Shown: positions 8,556 to 18,642, numbered from the stretch's first letter. The stretch is DNA of 34,603 nt from Clostridiisalibacter paucivorans DSM 22131 (GCF_000620125.1 NZ_JHVL01000038.1:1-34603); one strand, 5' to 3'. The notes: a model not told the origin generated them from the sequence alone. Numbers and translations: made by a program.

Positions 8556-10556
8556 ATGATTAGTAATAAGTTCTTTAAGTTTTTAAATGTAGATACTAAG
8601 ATATATCTTTGGATAATAGGAATATTGATAGGAATTATTTCTATATATGAACCAAAGATAGGAGCTTTTGGGGTAATATTACTTATATATTTAATATATT
8701 ACCACTGGAAGAATATACATCTAAGAAAGGTTGAATGGCAAAAATATATAGAAGGATTAACGGCAGAATTTGATTCTGCTACGAAACATGCCATATTAAA
8801 TTTACCTATACCATTAGCAATGATAGAAGTAGATGGAACTATAAATTGGTATAATCCTAAATTTTCAGAGATAATAGAAAAAGAGGATATATTAGAAAAA
8901 AATATAAGTGAGATTATACCTAATTTTAATGTGGATGATATAATAGAAAAAGATAAAGAGATGTTTATTGAGGCTACTTTGAAGGATAGACAATATAAGG
9001 TTTTATATAATGTAGTAAAACTTAAAAATAGGTCCGACAGGGACTATATAATAATGCTCTATTGGATAGATATAACAGCTTTTTCTACGCTTAAAACTAA
9101 ATATAATAGTGAAAAAGATAATGTATGTCTTATACAGATAGATAACTATGAAGATGCAATAAAAACTATGGATGAAACAGAGAGACCAATTATACTGGCA
9201 GAGATAGACAAAAGAATAAACACTTTATCTTCTAGAATAAATGGTTTAATTATAAAATATGAAAGTGATAAATATATTATAATATTTGAAAACAAATATT
9301 TAGATATGCTAGAAAATAAGAAATTTAATATATTAGACGATATAAGAGAGATAAATTTAGGAAATGATATTCCCGTAACATTAAGTATAGGAGTAGGTGT
9401 AAACGGGAAAAATCCTAGTCAATTATATGAATTTGCTAAAGGGGCAATAGAAATAGCTTTAGGTAGAGGTGGAGACCAGGCAGTAGTTAAAAAAATTGAT
9501 AAATTAAGTTTTTATGGTGGGAAAAGTAAGGCTGTAGAGAAGAGAACTAAAGTTAAAGCTAGAGTTATATCCCATGCGTTAAGACAACTTATAGATCAAT
9601 CTGAAAAAATATTTATAATGGGACATAAAATAGGAGATATGGATAGCTTTGGTGCATCTGTAGGCATATTGAGGGCAGTAAAAAATAGAAATAAAACAGG
9701 ATATATAGTATTGGATGGAATAAACCCCTCTATAAAAAGTATATTTGAAAAAATAAAAAATGAACATCCCGAGTATTTAAAAAATATAATTTCTCCAGAA
9801 GAAGCAGTATCATTAGCTACCAAAGATTCTCTATGTGTGGTGGTAGACATACATAGACCAAACTATACTGAAGCCCCTGAATTATTGGATATAATAGAGA
9901 AAAAAGTACTTATTGATCATCATAGAAGGGGAGCAGCATTTATAAAGGATCCAGTGCTTATTTATTTAGAACCTTATGCTTCATCTACATGTGAATTAGT
10001 TACTGAGATATTATATTATATGGCAGATAAGTCTAGTATAGAAAAATTTGAAGCTGAGGCTCTTTTAGCAGGAATAACTGTAGATACTAAAAGTTTCACA
10101 TTTAAGACAGGAGTAAGGACCTTTGAAGCAGCTTCATTCTTGAGGAGATCTGGGGCAGATACCACTGCTGTAAGGCAATTATTTCAAGATGACTTAAATA
10201 CATTTATATTAAAAGCTAATGTAGTAAAAAATGCAAAAATAATAGATAAAAGGATTGCTATTTCAACTATGGATACGGAAACAGATGATGCAATACTTAT
10301 AGCTGCTCAGTCTGCAGATGATTTGCTTAATATAAGTGGAATAACTGCATCCTTTGTATTGACTATGTATGATGGTATAGTCCATATAAGTGGCAGATCT
10401 TTGGGGGATATAAATGTACAAGTTATAATGGAAAAATTAGGTGGTGGTGGACATCTAACTGTAGCAGGAGCTCAGCTAAAAGATATAGAAATCTGTAAGG
10501 CAGTAGAAATGGTTGAAGAAGTCATAAAAGAATATTTAGAGGAAGGTGATGATTAG
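8556..10556 (+). CDS. gdpP: Cyclic-di-AMP phosphodiesterase GdpP/YybT
   Basis: A 666-residue membrane phosphodiesterase. Two N-terminal transmembrane helices (about 10-50) lead to a PAS-like domain (about 75-170), a degenerate GGDEF domain (about 170-310), a DHH domain (about 325-480; [13 protein letters not shown] and VLIDHHRRG metal motifs) and a DHHA1 domain with GGGGH near residue 630. GdpP hydrolyses c-di-AMP to pApA, controlling potassium and osmolyte balance and wall stress. An upstream TTG at 8520 keeps the frame open, but GGGAGGA sits just before ATG 8556. It ends 1 nt before rplI. Confidence 0.95.
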   Translation: MISNKFFKFLNVDTKIYLWIIGILIGIISIYEPKIGAFGVILLIYLIYYHWKNIHLRKVEWQKYIEGLTAEFDSATKHAILNLPIPLAMIEVDGTINWYNPKFSEIIEKEDILEKNISEIIPNFNVDDIIEKDKEMFIEATLKDRQYKVLYNVVKLKNRSDRDYIIMLYWIDITAFSTLKTKYNSEKDNVCLIQIDNYEDAIKTMDETERPIILAEIDKRINTLSSRINGLIIKYESDKYIIIFENKYLDMLENKKFNILDDIREINLGNDIPVTLSIGVGVNGKNPSQLYEFAKGAIEIALGRGGDQAVVKKIDKLSFYGGKSKAVEKRTKVKARVISHALRQLIDQSEKIFIMGHKIGDMDSFGASVGILRAVKNRNKTGYIVLDGINPSIKSIFEKIKNEHPEYLKNIISPEEAVSLATKDSLCVVVDIHRPNYTEAPELLDIIEKKVLIDHHRRGAAFIKDPVLIYLEPYASSTCELVTEILYYMADKSSIEKFEAEALLAGITVDTKSFTFKTGVRTFEAASFLRRSGADTTAVRQLFQDDLNTFILKANVVKNAKIIDKRIAISTMDTETDDAILIAAQSADDLLNISGITASFVLTMYDGIVHISGRSLGDINVQVIMEKLGGGGHLTVAGAQLKDIEICKAVEMVEEVIKEYLEEGDD

Positions 10557-10557
10557 A

Positions 10558-11004
10558 ATGAAGGTTATTTTAATAAAAGATGTAAAAGGACTTGGAAAAA
10601 AAGGAGATGTAGTAAAGGCTAAAGATGGATATGCAAGAAATTATTTATTGCCCAAAGGTTTAGCTAAAGAGGCTACAGATGGAAACATAAAAGTTCTAAA
10701 GGAACAAAAAACTGCTAAAAAGATAAAAGAACAGGAACAGTTAAAAAAGGCTAAGGAATTATCTAAAAAGATTTCTGAAAAAGAAGTTAAAATAAAGAGT
10801 AAAGCAGGAGAAAATGGAAAGCTGTTTGGGTCCATAACTACAAAGGACATAGCAGATGCATTGAAGAAGCAACATAAAATAAAAATAGATAAAAGAAAGA
10901 TTGTACTAGATAATAATATAAAGACTTTAGGGGTTACTATAGTAGAGGTAAAGGTATATCCTCAAGTGAGTGCTAAGCTAAAAGTACATGTTATGGAGCA
11001 ATAA
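10558..11004 (+). CDS. rplI: 50S ribosomal protein L9
   Basis: A 148-residue L9 with the N-terminal domain [17 protein letters not shown]...[13 protein letters not shown], a long charged connecting helix (about 40-75) and a C-terminal domain with [19 protein letters not shown] 10558 matches the family start; GAAGGTGAT, inside the end of gdpP, is its ribosome binding site, so translation is coupled to gdpP. Confidence 0.96.
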   Translation: MKVILIKDVKGLGKKGDVVKAKDGYARNYLLPKGLAKEATDGNIKVLKEQKTAKKIKEQEQLKKAKELSKKISEKEVKIKSKAGENGKLFGSITTKDIADALKKQHKIKIDKRKIVLDNNIKTLGVTIVEVKVYPQVSAKLKVHVMEQ

Positions 11005-11035
11005 TTAAAAGTATTTAGATATGGAGGTAACAATA

Positions 11036-12376
11036 ATGGAAGGGAATCTGGACATAGGCAAGGTTCCACCCCAAAGTTTAGAGGCGGAGCAATCGGTTTT
11101 AGGTTCTATGATTTTAGACAGAGAGGCAATAGTTACTGCATCGGAAATATTAGATGCTGATGATTTTTATAGTGAAGCCCATAGGGAGATATATAGCTGT
11201 ATATTGTCTTTATATAATAAAAATGAACCAGTGGACTTGATTACATTATCTGAAGAGTTGAAAAAAAGAGACACCTTGGAATCTGTTGGTGGAACTATAT
11301 ATTTAGCTAATCTTTCTGATAGTGTATATACTACTGCTAATATAAAACAATATTCTGAAATAGTGGAAGAGAAATCTATATTGAGAAGGCTTATCAAGGC
11401 GTCTAATGAGATAATTTCAGAGGGTTATAGTGATAGTAAGGATATAAATCTAGTAATTGATTTTGCAGAGAAAAAAATATTTGATATAACTCAAAAAAAG
11501 AGCCACGATGGATTTGCTCCTATAAAAACTGTCTTATTAGATAGTTTTAATAGAATAGAAGAATTATATGAAAGCGAAGGTGGATATACAGGACTTCCAA
11601 CTGGTTTTATAGATTTAGATAATAAAACATCAGGATTACAACAATCAGACTTGATATTAGTGGCTGCTAGACCCTCTATGGGTAAGACAGCATTTGCATT
11701 AAATATAGCACAGAATACTGCGTTGAAGCAGGGAGCATCTGTTGGGATATTTAGTTTAGAGATGTCTAAAGAACAGTTGGTACATCGTATGCTTAGTGCA
11801 GAATCTCATGTGGAAATTCAAAAGATAAGAAATGGAGACTTATCTGAAGATGAATGGCCAAAATTGATAAGGTCTATGGGTCCCCTTTCACAAGCCAACA
11901 TATTTATAGATGATACTCCAGGAATAACTTTAAATGAGATGAGGGCTAAATGTAGAAGATTAAAGATAGAACATGGTCTAGATTTAGTACTTATAGATTA
12001 TTTGCAGCTTATGAATTCTGATAGCAGAGGAGAAAATAGGCAACAAGAGATATCTTCTATATCTAGAGGTCTAAAAGGACTTGCTAGAGAAATGGACTGT
12101 CCTGTGATGGCACTGTCTCAGTTGTCTAGGGCACCAGAACTTAGGGCTGACCATAGACCAATAATGTCAGATTTAAGAGAATCGGGAGCAATAGAACAGG
12201 ATGCCGATGTGGTACTTATGTTGTATAGAGATGAATATTATCATCCAGACAGTGATAAAAAGAATATAGGAGAGGTAATAATAACTAAACAAAGAAACGG
12301 ACCTACAGGGACAGTAGAATTAGTATGGATGGGGCAGTTTACTAAATTCTTAAGTATAGAAAGATTTAGGGAGTAA
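11036..12376 (+). CDS. dnaB: Replicative DNA helicase DnaB (Bacillus DnaC)
   Basis: A 446-residue hexameric helicase. The N-terminal primase-interacting helical domain (about 10-150; KVPPQSLEAEQSVLGSMI start) is followed by a RecA-like motor with Walker A AARPSMGKTAFAL, Walker B DLVLIDYLQLM, the SQLSRAPE sensor region and DLRESGAIEQDADVV. ATG 11036 follows GGAGGT; the longer ATG at 11021 would place this site inside the gene. The rplI-dnaB order and the nearby purA are typical of the origin-proximal region in Firmicutes. The DnaI- and DnaD-like loader genes lie about 9 kb away. Confidence 0.97.
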   Translation: MEGNLDIGKVPPQSLEAEQSVLGSMILDREAIVTASEILDADDFYSEAHREIYSCILSLYNKNEPVDLITLSEELKKRDTLESVGGTIYLANLSDSVYTTANIKQYSEIVEEKSILRRLIKASNEIISEGYSDSKDINLVIDFAEKKIFDITQKKSHDGFAPIKTVLLDSFNRIEELYESEGGYTGLPTGFIDLDNKTSGLQQSDLILVAARPSMGKTAFALNIAQNTALKQGASVGIFSLEMSKEQLVHRMLSAESHVEIQKIRNGDLSEDEWPKLIRSMGPLSQANIFIDDTPGITLNEMRAKCRRLKIEHGLDLVLIDYLQLMNSDSRGENRQQEISSISRGLKGLAREMDCPVMALSQLSRAPELRADHRPIMSDLRESGAIEQDADVVLMLYRDEYYHPDSDKKNIGEVIITKQRNGPTGTVELVWMGQFTKFLSIERFRE

Positions 12377-12438
12377 TGATTATGTTTAAGTTTTTTGGGT
12401 ATTAAATATAAGGATTGAGAATATTATAGCAGATATAT

Positions 12439-12456
12439 TTGTTAGGTTTATAACAA
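12439..12456. promoter_or_regulatory. Rex-like operator upstream of flavodiiron gene
   Basis: TTGTTAGGTTTATAACAA is an 18-bp dyad that fits the established Rex consensus TTGTTAA-N4-TTAACAA, with 6 of 7 bases right in each half. It lies 16 bp upstream of a TATAAT (12472-12477), over the expected -35 region, which would suit NADH-sensitive repression. Binding is inferred. Confidence 0.65.
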
Positions 12457-12497
12457 ATTGACTTGTTGATATATAATTTTGTAGAAGGAGGATAAAT

Positions 12498-13697
12498 ATG
12501 GACAATAAAAAAGTACTTGATATTAATGAAACTGTAAAGTGGATAGGTATTTTAGATCCAAGTTTAGTAACCTTTGATGTAGTGATGGAGACAAAATATG
12601 GAACAACATATAATTCTTATTTTATTGATGCCGATAAAAAGGCTATAATAGAAACTTCAAAGGAAAAATATAAAACAGAATATCTTGAAAAAGTTAAAAC
12701 GGTAGTAAATCCTGAAGAGATTGATTATATAATTCTTAACCATACTGAGCCAGACCATTCAGGAAATTTAAGACATCTTCTAAGATTGGCTCCAAATGCT
12801 AAAGTTGTAGGGTCGAAGTCTGCAATTAATTTTTTAAAGCATATAGTAGATATTGACTTTGAATCTATAATAGTTAAGGATGGAGATACACTGGATTTAG
12901 GAAATAAAACATTGAAATTTATATCAGCTCCGTTTTTACATTGGCCTGATTCAATGTATACTTATCTAGAAGAAGATAAGACATTGTTTAGTTGTGATTC
13001 ATTTGGATGTCATTTTTGCGATGAAAGGATGTTTGATGATTTAGTAGATAATTTTGATGATGCGTTTAAATATTATTTTGATGTAATACTTAAACCCTTT
13101 AGCAAATATATGCTACAAGCTATAGATAAAATAGAGGGATTAGATATAGATGTTATTTGTCCAGGACATGGACCTATACTCAGAAGCAATTGGAAGAAGT
13201 ATGTAGAATGGTCAAAGGAATTATCCCAACCAAATAAAATAGAGAAAAAGCATAGGGTATTTATCCCTTATGTATCGGCATATGGAAATACTGGCAAGAT
13301 GGCAGAAAAAATAGCAGAGGGCATAAAAGAGTATGAAGATGTAGAGGTAGAGGTATCAGATATAGAAATGATGGATATATTTGATTTAGAAGAGAAGGTA
13401 GAAAAGAGTACGGCTTTAATTGTGGGTTCACCTACTATAAACCAAAATATATTATTACCTATTTATAAGTTATTTGCCATACTTAACCCTATAACCAACA
13501 GAGGCAAACTTTCAGCTGCATTTGGTTCTTATGGTTGGAGTGGAGAAGGAGTAGAGATAATAGAGAACAATTTAAAAAATCATAAATTAAAAGTTCCTAT
13601 GAAGGGATTAAAGGTAACATTTGTTCCCTATGAGGATACTTTTGAAAAGTGTAAAGAATTTGGCAGGGAATTTGGCAAGAAACTTATGGAAAAATAG
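12498..13697 (+). CDS. fprA: Flavodiiron protein (FprA-type A flavoprotein)
   Basis: A 399-residue protein with an N-terminal metallo-beta-lactamase-like diiron domain (about 1-250) and a C-terminal flavodoxin domain (about 255-399). Diiron ligands are visible in [10 protein letters not shown] (H-x-E-x-D-H), HWPDSMYTY, the Asp of SCDSFG and the His of CPGHGPI. FMN binding is indicated by [12 protein letters not shown]. These enzymes reduce O2 to water, and in some cases NO to N2O, protecting anaerobes, usually with rubredoxin as donor; there is no rubredoxin domain or gene here. It is monocistronic, with AGAAGGAGG before ATG 12498 and a Rex-like site upstream. Confidence 0.95.
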   Translation: MDNKKVLDINETVKWIGILDPSLVTFDVVMETKYGTTYNSYFIDADKKAIIETSKEKYKTEYLEKVKTVVNPEEIDYIILNHTEPDHSGNLRHLLRLAPNAKVVGSKSAINFLKHIVDIDFESIIVKDGDTLDLGNKTLKFISAPFLHWPDSMYTYLEEDKTLFSCDSFGCHFCDERMFDDLVDNFDDAFKYYFDVILKPFSKYMLQAIDKIEGLDIDVICPGHGPILRSNWKKYVEWSKELSQPNKIEKKHRVFIPYVSAYGNTGKMAEKIAEGIKEYEDVEVEVSDIEMMDIFDLEEKVEKSTALIVGSPTINQNILLPIYKLFAILNPITNRGKLSAAFGSYGWSGEGVEIIENNLKNHKLKVPMKGLKVTFVPYEDTFEKCKEFGREFGKKLMEK

Positions 13698-13712
13698 ATT
13701 ATATTTCTTGTG

Positions 13713-13832
13713 AAAAAAGTTAGTAGATGTTAGTTAGTAGATATTAGTTAGTGGTTAGTAGTTTAATGATGAAATCCATAAGATTTCATCCATCGACTAC
13801 TAGCTGTTAATTACGAACTACTAACTTTTTTT
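13713..13832. repeat. Heptad-armed hairpin repeat, copy 2 (complete)
   Basis: The element is bounded by perfect 14-bp outer arms: AAAAAAGTTAGTAG at 13713-13726 and CTACTAACTTTTTT at 13818-13831. Between them, 7-bp units (GTTAGTA, GATGTTA, GATATTA, GTTAGTG) run in register up to a core hairpin (GATGAAATC 13768-13776, loop CATAA, GATTTCATC 13782-13790). It begins 15 nt after the flavodiiron stop. The T-run means it could act as that gene's terminator. It is related to 1-104 and 20876-21073. Confidence 0.75.
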
Positions 13833-13927
13833 ATAGTAAAATTAAATTTAATAATTAATTTTGTAGTATAGACCAAGAAATAAACATATTATATACTTAT
13901 AATATAATTTATTTTTGGAGGCATTTT

Positions 13928-14605
13928 ATGGTTGTCGCAATGGGAAAAAACATATATGTGGATAATTTAAAAATTGAAGATGTATATGGTATGACTATGT
14001 GGGGAAAACATTTTGATCCGTTGTTTTATGATTATAATTTTCCTTCACTTGATCAAAGACAGGCAAAGGAATGGTTTAAGCTTAAGACCAAAAAAAGTAA
14101 CAAAGAGAGCTTTGGTATATATAATAAAAAAAATGATATAGTGGGATTTTTAACCATAAGAGATATAAAAAAAATAAGAAAGCATAGTACATTAGGTATA
14201 GTATTGGACCCCAATTGCTTAAATAGAGGTTATGGCACTGAAGCTATAAGATTGTTTCTAGACTATTATTTTGAAGTGTTGAAAATGAATAGTATGGATT
14301 TGCAAGTTGCAAAATTTAACAAACGGGCTATAAGATGTTATGAAAAATGTGGGTTTAGAAAGATAGGTCAGTATATTGATAAATATGAAAATCAAAAATT
14401 AGATGTATTTAGTAATAAATTAGAAAATATAAGGGAATCCTTTATAAGAAAAGATGGAATATTGTATTGTATATACTATGAAATGGAAATATCCACACAG
14501 AATAAGGGAACATTTGTGCATAACATTGTGGATATGTTGATAAGTTTCATAAAACCTTTAAAATTAAAGACTAAACTGTGGATAACTTTCAAATTACATC
14601 AATAG
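13928..14605 (+). CDS. GNAT family N-acetyltransferase with extended C-terminus
   Basis: A 225-residue protein. Residues about 5-170 match the RimJ/RimL-type GNAT fold: the LGIVLDPNCLNRGYGTEAIRLFLDYYF acetyl-CoA motif and the NKRAIRCYEKCGFRKIGQY motif B are clear. The last 40 or so residues (after about 185) look unlike a GNAT domain, and their DNA carries DnaA-box-like 9-mers (14489-14585), so the frame may simply have run into a regulatory site. GGAGG precedes ATG 13928; an in-frame ATG at 13946 is an alternative. The substrate (amino group of a small molecule or protein) is not predictable. Confidence 0.85.
   Translation: MVVAMGKNIYVDNLKIEDVYGMTMWGKHFDPLFYDYNFPSLDQRQAKEWFKLKTKKSNKESFGIYNKKNDIVGFLTIRDIKKIRKHSTLGIVLDPNCLNRGYGTEAIRLFLDYYFEVLKMNSMDLQVAKFNKRAIRCYEKCGFRKIGQYIDKYENQKLDVFSNKLENIRESFIRKDGILYCIYYEMEISTQNKGTFVHNIVDMLISFIKPLKLKTKLWITFKLHQ
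14489..14585. other. Cluster of DnaA-box-like 9-mers
   Basis: Five sites resemble TTATCCACA or its complement TGTGGATAA: ATATCCACA (14489-14497), TGTGCATAA (14515-14523), TGTGGATAT (14527-14535), TGTTGATAA (14535-14543) and a perfect TGTGGATAA (14577-14585). The first four each have one mismatch. They lie inside the 3' end of the GNAT frame, between two origin-proximal gene blocks. A secondary DnaA-binding site is inferred. Confidence 0.5.
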
Positions 14606-14651
14606 AAAAGCGAATGTTATTATATTTTTGTATAGTAACATTCGCTTTTTT
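14606..14651 (+). terminator. Terminator between GNAT gene and purA
   Basis: AAAAGCGAATGTTA (14606-14619) pairs perfectly with TAACATTCGCTTTT (14636-14649), 14 bp around a 16-nt loop, ending in a run of six T. It may work in both directions because of the matching A-run. Confidence 0.85.
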
Positions 14652-14652
14652 A

Positions 14653-14682
14653 TTGACACGAATCTTGATGTTTGATACTATT
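14653..14682 (+). promoter_or_regulatory. Probable purA promoter
   Basis: A perfect TTGACA -35 (14653-14658) is followed after 18 bp by TACTAT (14677-14682), a weaker -10. It sits just after the terminator and about 60 nt before the purA start. The exact -10 is uncertain. No purine riboswitch fold was seen in the leader. Confidence 0.5.
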
Positions 14683-14743
14683 AGTATTGTTCAAAATGAA
14701 AATTAAAACTAATTTTAAAATAAAAAGTAAAGGAGATGTCTCT

Positions 14744-16030
14744 ATGTCTACTCTTGTGGTTTTAGGGGCTCAATGGGGCGACGAAGGTAAAGGAAAAATA
14801 ACAGACTATTTAGCAGAAGAGGCGGATTTAGTAGTAAGATATCAAGGTGGTGACAATGCAGGTCACACTGTTGAAGTAGGAGATAATAAGTATAAATTAC
14901 ATTTAATTCCTTCAGGTATATTTTATAAAGATAAATTGTCTATTATAGGAAATGGAGTTGTGGTAAATCCTAAAGCTCTTTTAGAAGAAATTAAATACTT
15001 AAACGAATTAGGTGTATCTACAGATAATTTAAGGATTAGTGATAGAGCCCATATGATTCTTCCATATCATATAAGGATAGATCAATTGGAAGAAAAAAAG
15101 AGAGGAAAAGATAAAATAGGGACTACTACTAAAGGCATAGGTCCTTGTTATAAAGATAAAGTTGAAAGAATAGGTATTAGACTATGTGATTTGTTTTATG
15201 AAGAAGAATTTGAAGAAAGATTAAGGCGAAATATAAGACTCAAAAATGAAATAATACAAAAGGTTTATCAAGAAGAAGTGTTAAATGAAGAAGAAATTAT
15301 AAAAGAATATATATCTTATGGAAGACAAATAAAAAAATATATTGTTGATACATCGGTTCTTATAAACGAGAGCATAGAACAAGGGAAAAAAGTGTTATTT
15401 GAAGGTGCACAAGGTACACTTTTAGATATTGATTTTGGAACATATCCTTATCTTACTTCATCACATCCTATTTCAGGTGGTGTACCTGTAGGTACAGGGA
15501 TTAGTCCATTTCAATTAAAAGGAGCATTAGGAGTAGTTAAGGCATATACTACAAGGGTAGGAGAAGGTCCTTTTCCTACAGAACTATTGGATGAAACAGG
15601 AGATTTGATTAGAGAAAAGGGATTTGAGTTCGGTACTACTACTGGTAGACCCAGAAGATGTGGATGGCTAGATGGAGTTATGCTAAAATATGCTTCAAGG
15701 CTAAATGGATTGACTTCTTTAGCTATTACTAAATTGGATACTTTAGCTGGATTTGACAAACTAAAGATATGTACTGGATATGAATTGAATGGAGAAATAA
15801 TAAGAGATTTTCCTGCTAGTTTAACAACATTAGGCAAATGCAGCCCCGTATATGAAGAACTAGATGGCTGGTCAGAAGAAGAGATATTGGGAGTTACTTC
15901 TTTTGATCAATTACCAGAAAATGCAAAGAAATATATACAGAGGATAGAAGAATTAAGTGGAGTAAACGTGGATATTGTTTCTATAGGTCCTAAAAGATCG
16001 GAAACGATGATTAGGAGAGATATATTATAA
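14744..16030 (+). CDS. purA: Adenylosuccinate synthetase
   Basis: A 428-residue enzyme that joins IMP and aspartate using GTP, the first committed step to AMP. It shows the GTP-binding start [68 protein letters not shown] and the C-terminal [10 protein letters not shown]. Length is normal. The frame stays open upstream to 14672, but AAAGGAGATG lies 6-7 nt before ATG 14744, which is the family start. It is followed by a terminator, so it is probably a single-gene unit. Confidence 0.97.
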   Translation: MSTLVVLGAQWGDEGKGKITDYLAEEADLVVRYQGGDNAGHTVEVGDNKYKLHLIPSGIFYKDKLSIIGNGVVVNPKALLEEIKYLNELGVSTDNLRISDRAHMILPYHIRIDQLEEKKRGKDKIGTTTKGIGPCYKDKVERIGIRLCDLFYEEEFEERLRRNIRLKNEIIQKVYQEEVLNEEEIIKEYISYGRQIKKYIVDTSVLINESIEQGKKVLFEGAQGTLLDIDFGTYPYLTSSHPISGGVPVGTGISPFQLKGALGVVKAYTTRVGEGPFPTELLDETGDLIREKGFEFGTTTGRPRRCGWLDGVMLKYASRLNGLTSLAITKLDTLAGFDKLKICTGYELNGEIIRDFPASLTTLGKCSPVYEELDGWSEEEILGVTSFDQLPENAKKYIQRIEELSGVNVDIVSIGPKRSETMIRRDIL

Positions 16031-16057
16031 GATGTCTTTTATAGGCATCTTTTTTTA
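16029..16057 (+). terminator. Rho-independent terminator after purA
   Basis: AAGATGTC (16029-16036) pairs with GGCATCTT (16044-16051) around loop TTTTATA, followed by a T-run. The stem overlaps the stop codon by two bases. Confidence 0.88.
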
Positions 16058-16251
16058 TTTATAAAATTATAATTTGTAATTATTCATAATTATTAGAAAA
16101 AATAGGGGACAATTAAGTTTTTGTAATAATGGGGATATATATTTGACAAAAAGTGGGTTTTTATGAAAAAATCTATATACGTGAAAGTATACAAAGGTAT
16201 ATTTTCACAAAATTTATTAAATTTAAAAAATGTGTAAAGGAGGAAGATGAA

Positions 16252-18213
16252 ATGGCCGATTCAAAATCAAGTAAGGTCAATGCAGAGCAGGAGTTTGTAC
16301 CGTATATACCTGCAGACAAGATTATGCCAGAGTTTACTATAACTTCTATAATTATTGGTATACTCATGGCTGTAGTTTTTGGTGCTGCTAATGCTTATTT
16401 AGGATTGAGGGTAGGTATGACCATAAGTGCTTCAATACCAGCCGCAGTAATTTCAATGGGAATTATAAGAGGATTATTAAAAAAAGAATCTATTCTTGAA
16501 AATAATATCGTTCAAACTATTGGTTCAGCTGGAGAATCTCTAGCAGCAGGAGCTATATTTACTTTACCAGCTTTATTTATATGGTCTAAAGAATTAGGAT
16601 TTGCAGAACCAAGCTATATGAGAATTATGGCTGTAGCATTAATTGGAGGAATATTGGGAGTATTATTTATGGTACCTTTGAGAAAAGCGTTGATAGTAAA
16701 TGAACACGGAGTACTGCCATATCCTGAAGGAACAGCTTGTGCTGAAGTTCTTTTAGCAGGGGAAGTAGGAGGTTCCAAGGCAGCAACTGTGTTTAAAGGA
16801 CTAGGAATAGGGGCATTATATAAATTTATATCAGATGGTGTTAAATTATTTCCCAGCAGTATAGAATGGAATATTAAAGGCTATAAAGGTGCAGTTATCG
16901 GTGGAGATATATTGCCAGCCTTACTAGGTGTAGGATTTATAATTGGACCTCAGATATCGGCATATATGCTAGGAGGGGCTGTACTAGGCTGGATTGTTAT
17001 AATACCATTAATGACTCATTTAGGTACATTTGTAACAGAGGCTATATATCCAGCATCAATACCTTTAAGTCAGATGGGTCCCAGTAAGATATGGGATAGT
17101 TATCTTAGATATATAGGTGCTGGAGCTGTAGCGTTTGGAGGTATAATAAGTCTTATAAAATCTCTACCTCTTATAGTTAAAACTTTTGCAGCTGCCATGG
17201 GAGGATTGAAGGCAGGTTTTGAAGGTGGAGAAAATATAAGAACAGACCAAGACATGTCTATGACATTTGTTTTATTGGGAGTATTGGTATTGGTATTAAT
17301 AATGATGTTTACTCCTCTTATTCCAGTGGGATTAATGGGAGCAATACTTATAGCTATATTTGGATTTTTCTTTGCTACTGTTTCATCGAGACTAGTAGGT
17401 CTTGTAGGTAGTTCATCAAACCCTGTATCAGGTATGACTATTGCCACATTATTGTTTACATCTATAATATTTAAGGCTATAGGGTTCGATGGTTCTGAAG
17501 GAATGATAGGAGCACTGTCTGTGGGAGGAGTTATTTGTATAGTTGCAGCAATGGCTGGAGATACTTCTCAGGATTTGAAGACAGGATTTTTGGTAGGTGC
17601 TACGCCTAGAAAGCAACAATACGGAGAACTTATAGGTGCTGTAATTTCTGGACTAGTAATAGGTGGGGTTTTAGTATTATTAAATAGTGCATGGGGATTT
17701 GGATCATCAGAATTACCAGCTCCTCAAGCTAATCTTATGAAATTAGTTATAGAAGGAGTTATGGGAGGTAATCTTCCATGGGTACTAGTATTTACTGGAG
17801 TCGGCATTGGTCTTGTAGTGGAACTTTTAGGCATCCCTGTATTGCCATTTGCTGTAGGTCTATATCTTCCTATACATTTGAGTACTCCTATAATGGTTGG
17901 AGGTATATTAAGAGGAATATTGGATAAATCCAAAGAAAAAGGACAGGAGATTAAGCATAAGATAGATGGAGGCATTCTATATTCATCTGGATTAATTGCA
18001 GGCGAAGGCTTAATAGGTGTACTTCTAGCTATATTAGCTATAATACCAACAGGAACAAAATTTGTTGAAGGCAAAGAGGTAATAATATCTCTTGGAGATA
18101 GAATAGCAGTAGGCAACGGTGCATTGGGCAAATATGGAGCACTGTTGGTGTTCATACTACTGGTATTGACATTGGTTAAGAGTTCATTTGGAGCAAAGGC
18201 CGAAAATAAATAA
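16252..18213 (+). CDS. OPT family oligopeptide transporter
   Basis: A 653-residue membrane protein with about 14-16 hydrophobic segments. The N-terminal FTITSIIIGILMAVVFGAANAYLGLRVGMTISASIPAAV and the later LPYPEGTACAEVL and SSNPVSGMTIATL are characteristic of the prokaryotic OPT (oligopeptide transporter) family. It probably imports small peptides with protons, consistent with the pepV dipeptidase gene downstream. The open frame begins at 16153, but AAAGGAGGAAG lies 6 nt before ATG 16252. It is followed by a 36-bp palindrome. Substrates are unknown; some OPT members carry metal chelates instead. Confidence 0.92.
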   Translation: MADSKSSKVNAEQEFVPYIPADKIMPEFTITSIIIGILMAVVFGAANAYLGLRVGMTISASIPAAVISMGIIRGLLKKESILENNIVQTIGSAGESLAAGAIFTLPALFIWSKELGFAEPSYMRIMAVALIGGILGVLFMVPLRKALIVNEHGVLPYPEGTACAEVLLAGEVGGSKAATVFKGLGIGALYKFISDGVKLFPSSIEWNIKGYKGAVIGGDILPALLGVGFIIGPQISAYMLGGAVLGWIVIIPLMTHLGTFVTEAIYPASIPLSQMGPSKIWDSYLRYIGAGAVAFGGIISLIKSLPLIVKTFAAAMGGLKAGFEGGENIRTDQDMSMTFVLLGVLVLVLIMMFTPLIPVGLMGAILIAIFGFFFATVSSRLVGLVGSSSNPVSGMTIATLLFTSIIFKAIGFDGSEGMIGALSVGGVICIVAAMAGDTSQDLKTGFLVGATPRKQQYGELIGAVISGLVIGGVLVLLNSAWGFGSSELPAPQANLMKLVIEGVMGGNLPWVLVFTGVGIGLVVELLGIPVLPFAVGLYLPIHLSTPIMVGGILRGILDKSKEKGQEIKHKIDGGILYSSGLIAGEGLIGVLLAILAIIPTGTKFVEGKEVIISLGDRIAVGNGALGKYGALLVFILLVLTLVKSSFGAKAENK

Positions 18214-18233
18214 CATTGACATTATGATATAAT

Positions 18234-18269
18234 AATTTAAGGAGAATAATTAATTATTCTCCTTAAATT
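18234..18269. terminator. 36-bp perfect palindrome, probable terminator
   Basis: Two 18-nt arms (18234-18251 and 18252-18269) are exactly complementary with no spacer. The arms contain AAGGAGAATAATT. A TTTTATAT tract follows. It lies 20 nt after the OPT stop and about 30 nt before the PqqD-like gene, so it most likely ends the OPT transcript. Confidence 0.75.
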
Positions 18270-18297
18270 TTATATATATAAAATGAGGAGTTTGATT

Positions 18298-18642
18298 ATG
18301 GGAAAGGGAAAAGGAAAAAATTTTTTAGAATTTATACCGATAAAAAAGGAAGGCATGCAGTGGGATAAAAGAGATGATGGAAATGTTCAATTAATAATTT
18401 TGAGGGACTCTTTACTTGATAAGATAGTCAGAAAGTTTTTTAAAACACCAGAGAAAACAATAATAGATTTGGATGAATTAGGTAGCTTTGTATGGGAGAA
18501 TATCGATGGAGAAAAAAATGTACATGAAATAACAATAAATATAGAAAATGAGTTTGGAGAAAAAGCAGAACCTGTAAGGGATAGATTAATAACATATATA
18601 AAGATATTAAAGAATAATAATTTTATTGATTTAAAGGAGTAA
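18298..18642 (+). CDS. PqqD family peptide-chaperone-like protein
   Basis: A 114-residue protein with the PqqD/RRE layout: an N-terminal beta part, then IIDLDELGSFVWENIDGEKNVHEITINIENEF, the conserved D-x-x-G-x-x-x-W core, and C-terminal helices ending in a KNNNFI motif. PqqD-like domains bind precursor peptides for radical SAM enzymes, but no such partner gene or precursor lies nearby. ATG 18283 is in frame upstream; GAGGAG lies before ATG 18298, which I prefer. The next gene starts 9 nt later. Its role here is unknown. Confidence 0.85.
   Translation: MGKGKGKNFLEFIPIKKEGMQWDKRDDGNVQLIILRDSLLDKIVRKFFKTPEKTIIDLDELGSFVWENIDGEKNVHEITINIENEFGEKAEPVRDRLITYIKILKNNNFIDLKE

Noticed and set aside
17724-18155. 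A 143-codon minus-strand frame inside the OPT transporter gene
   Set aside because: Pro/Ser/Ile-rich translation antisense to a well-supported transporter; no ribosome site.
18216-18233. TTGACA and TATAAT near each other after the OPT gene
   Set aside because: The boxes are only 6 bp apart, far short of the 16-18 bp a sigma-A promoter needs.
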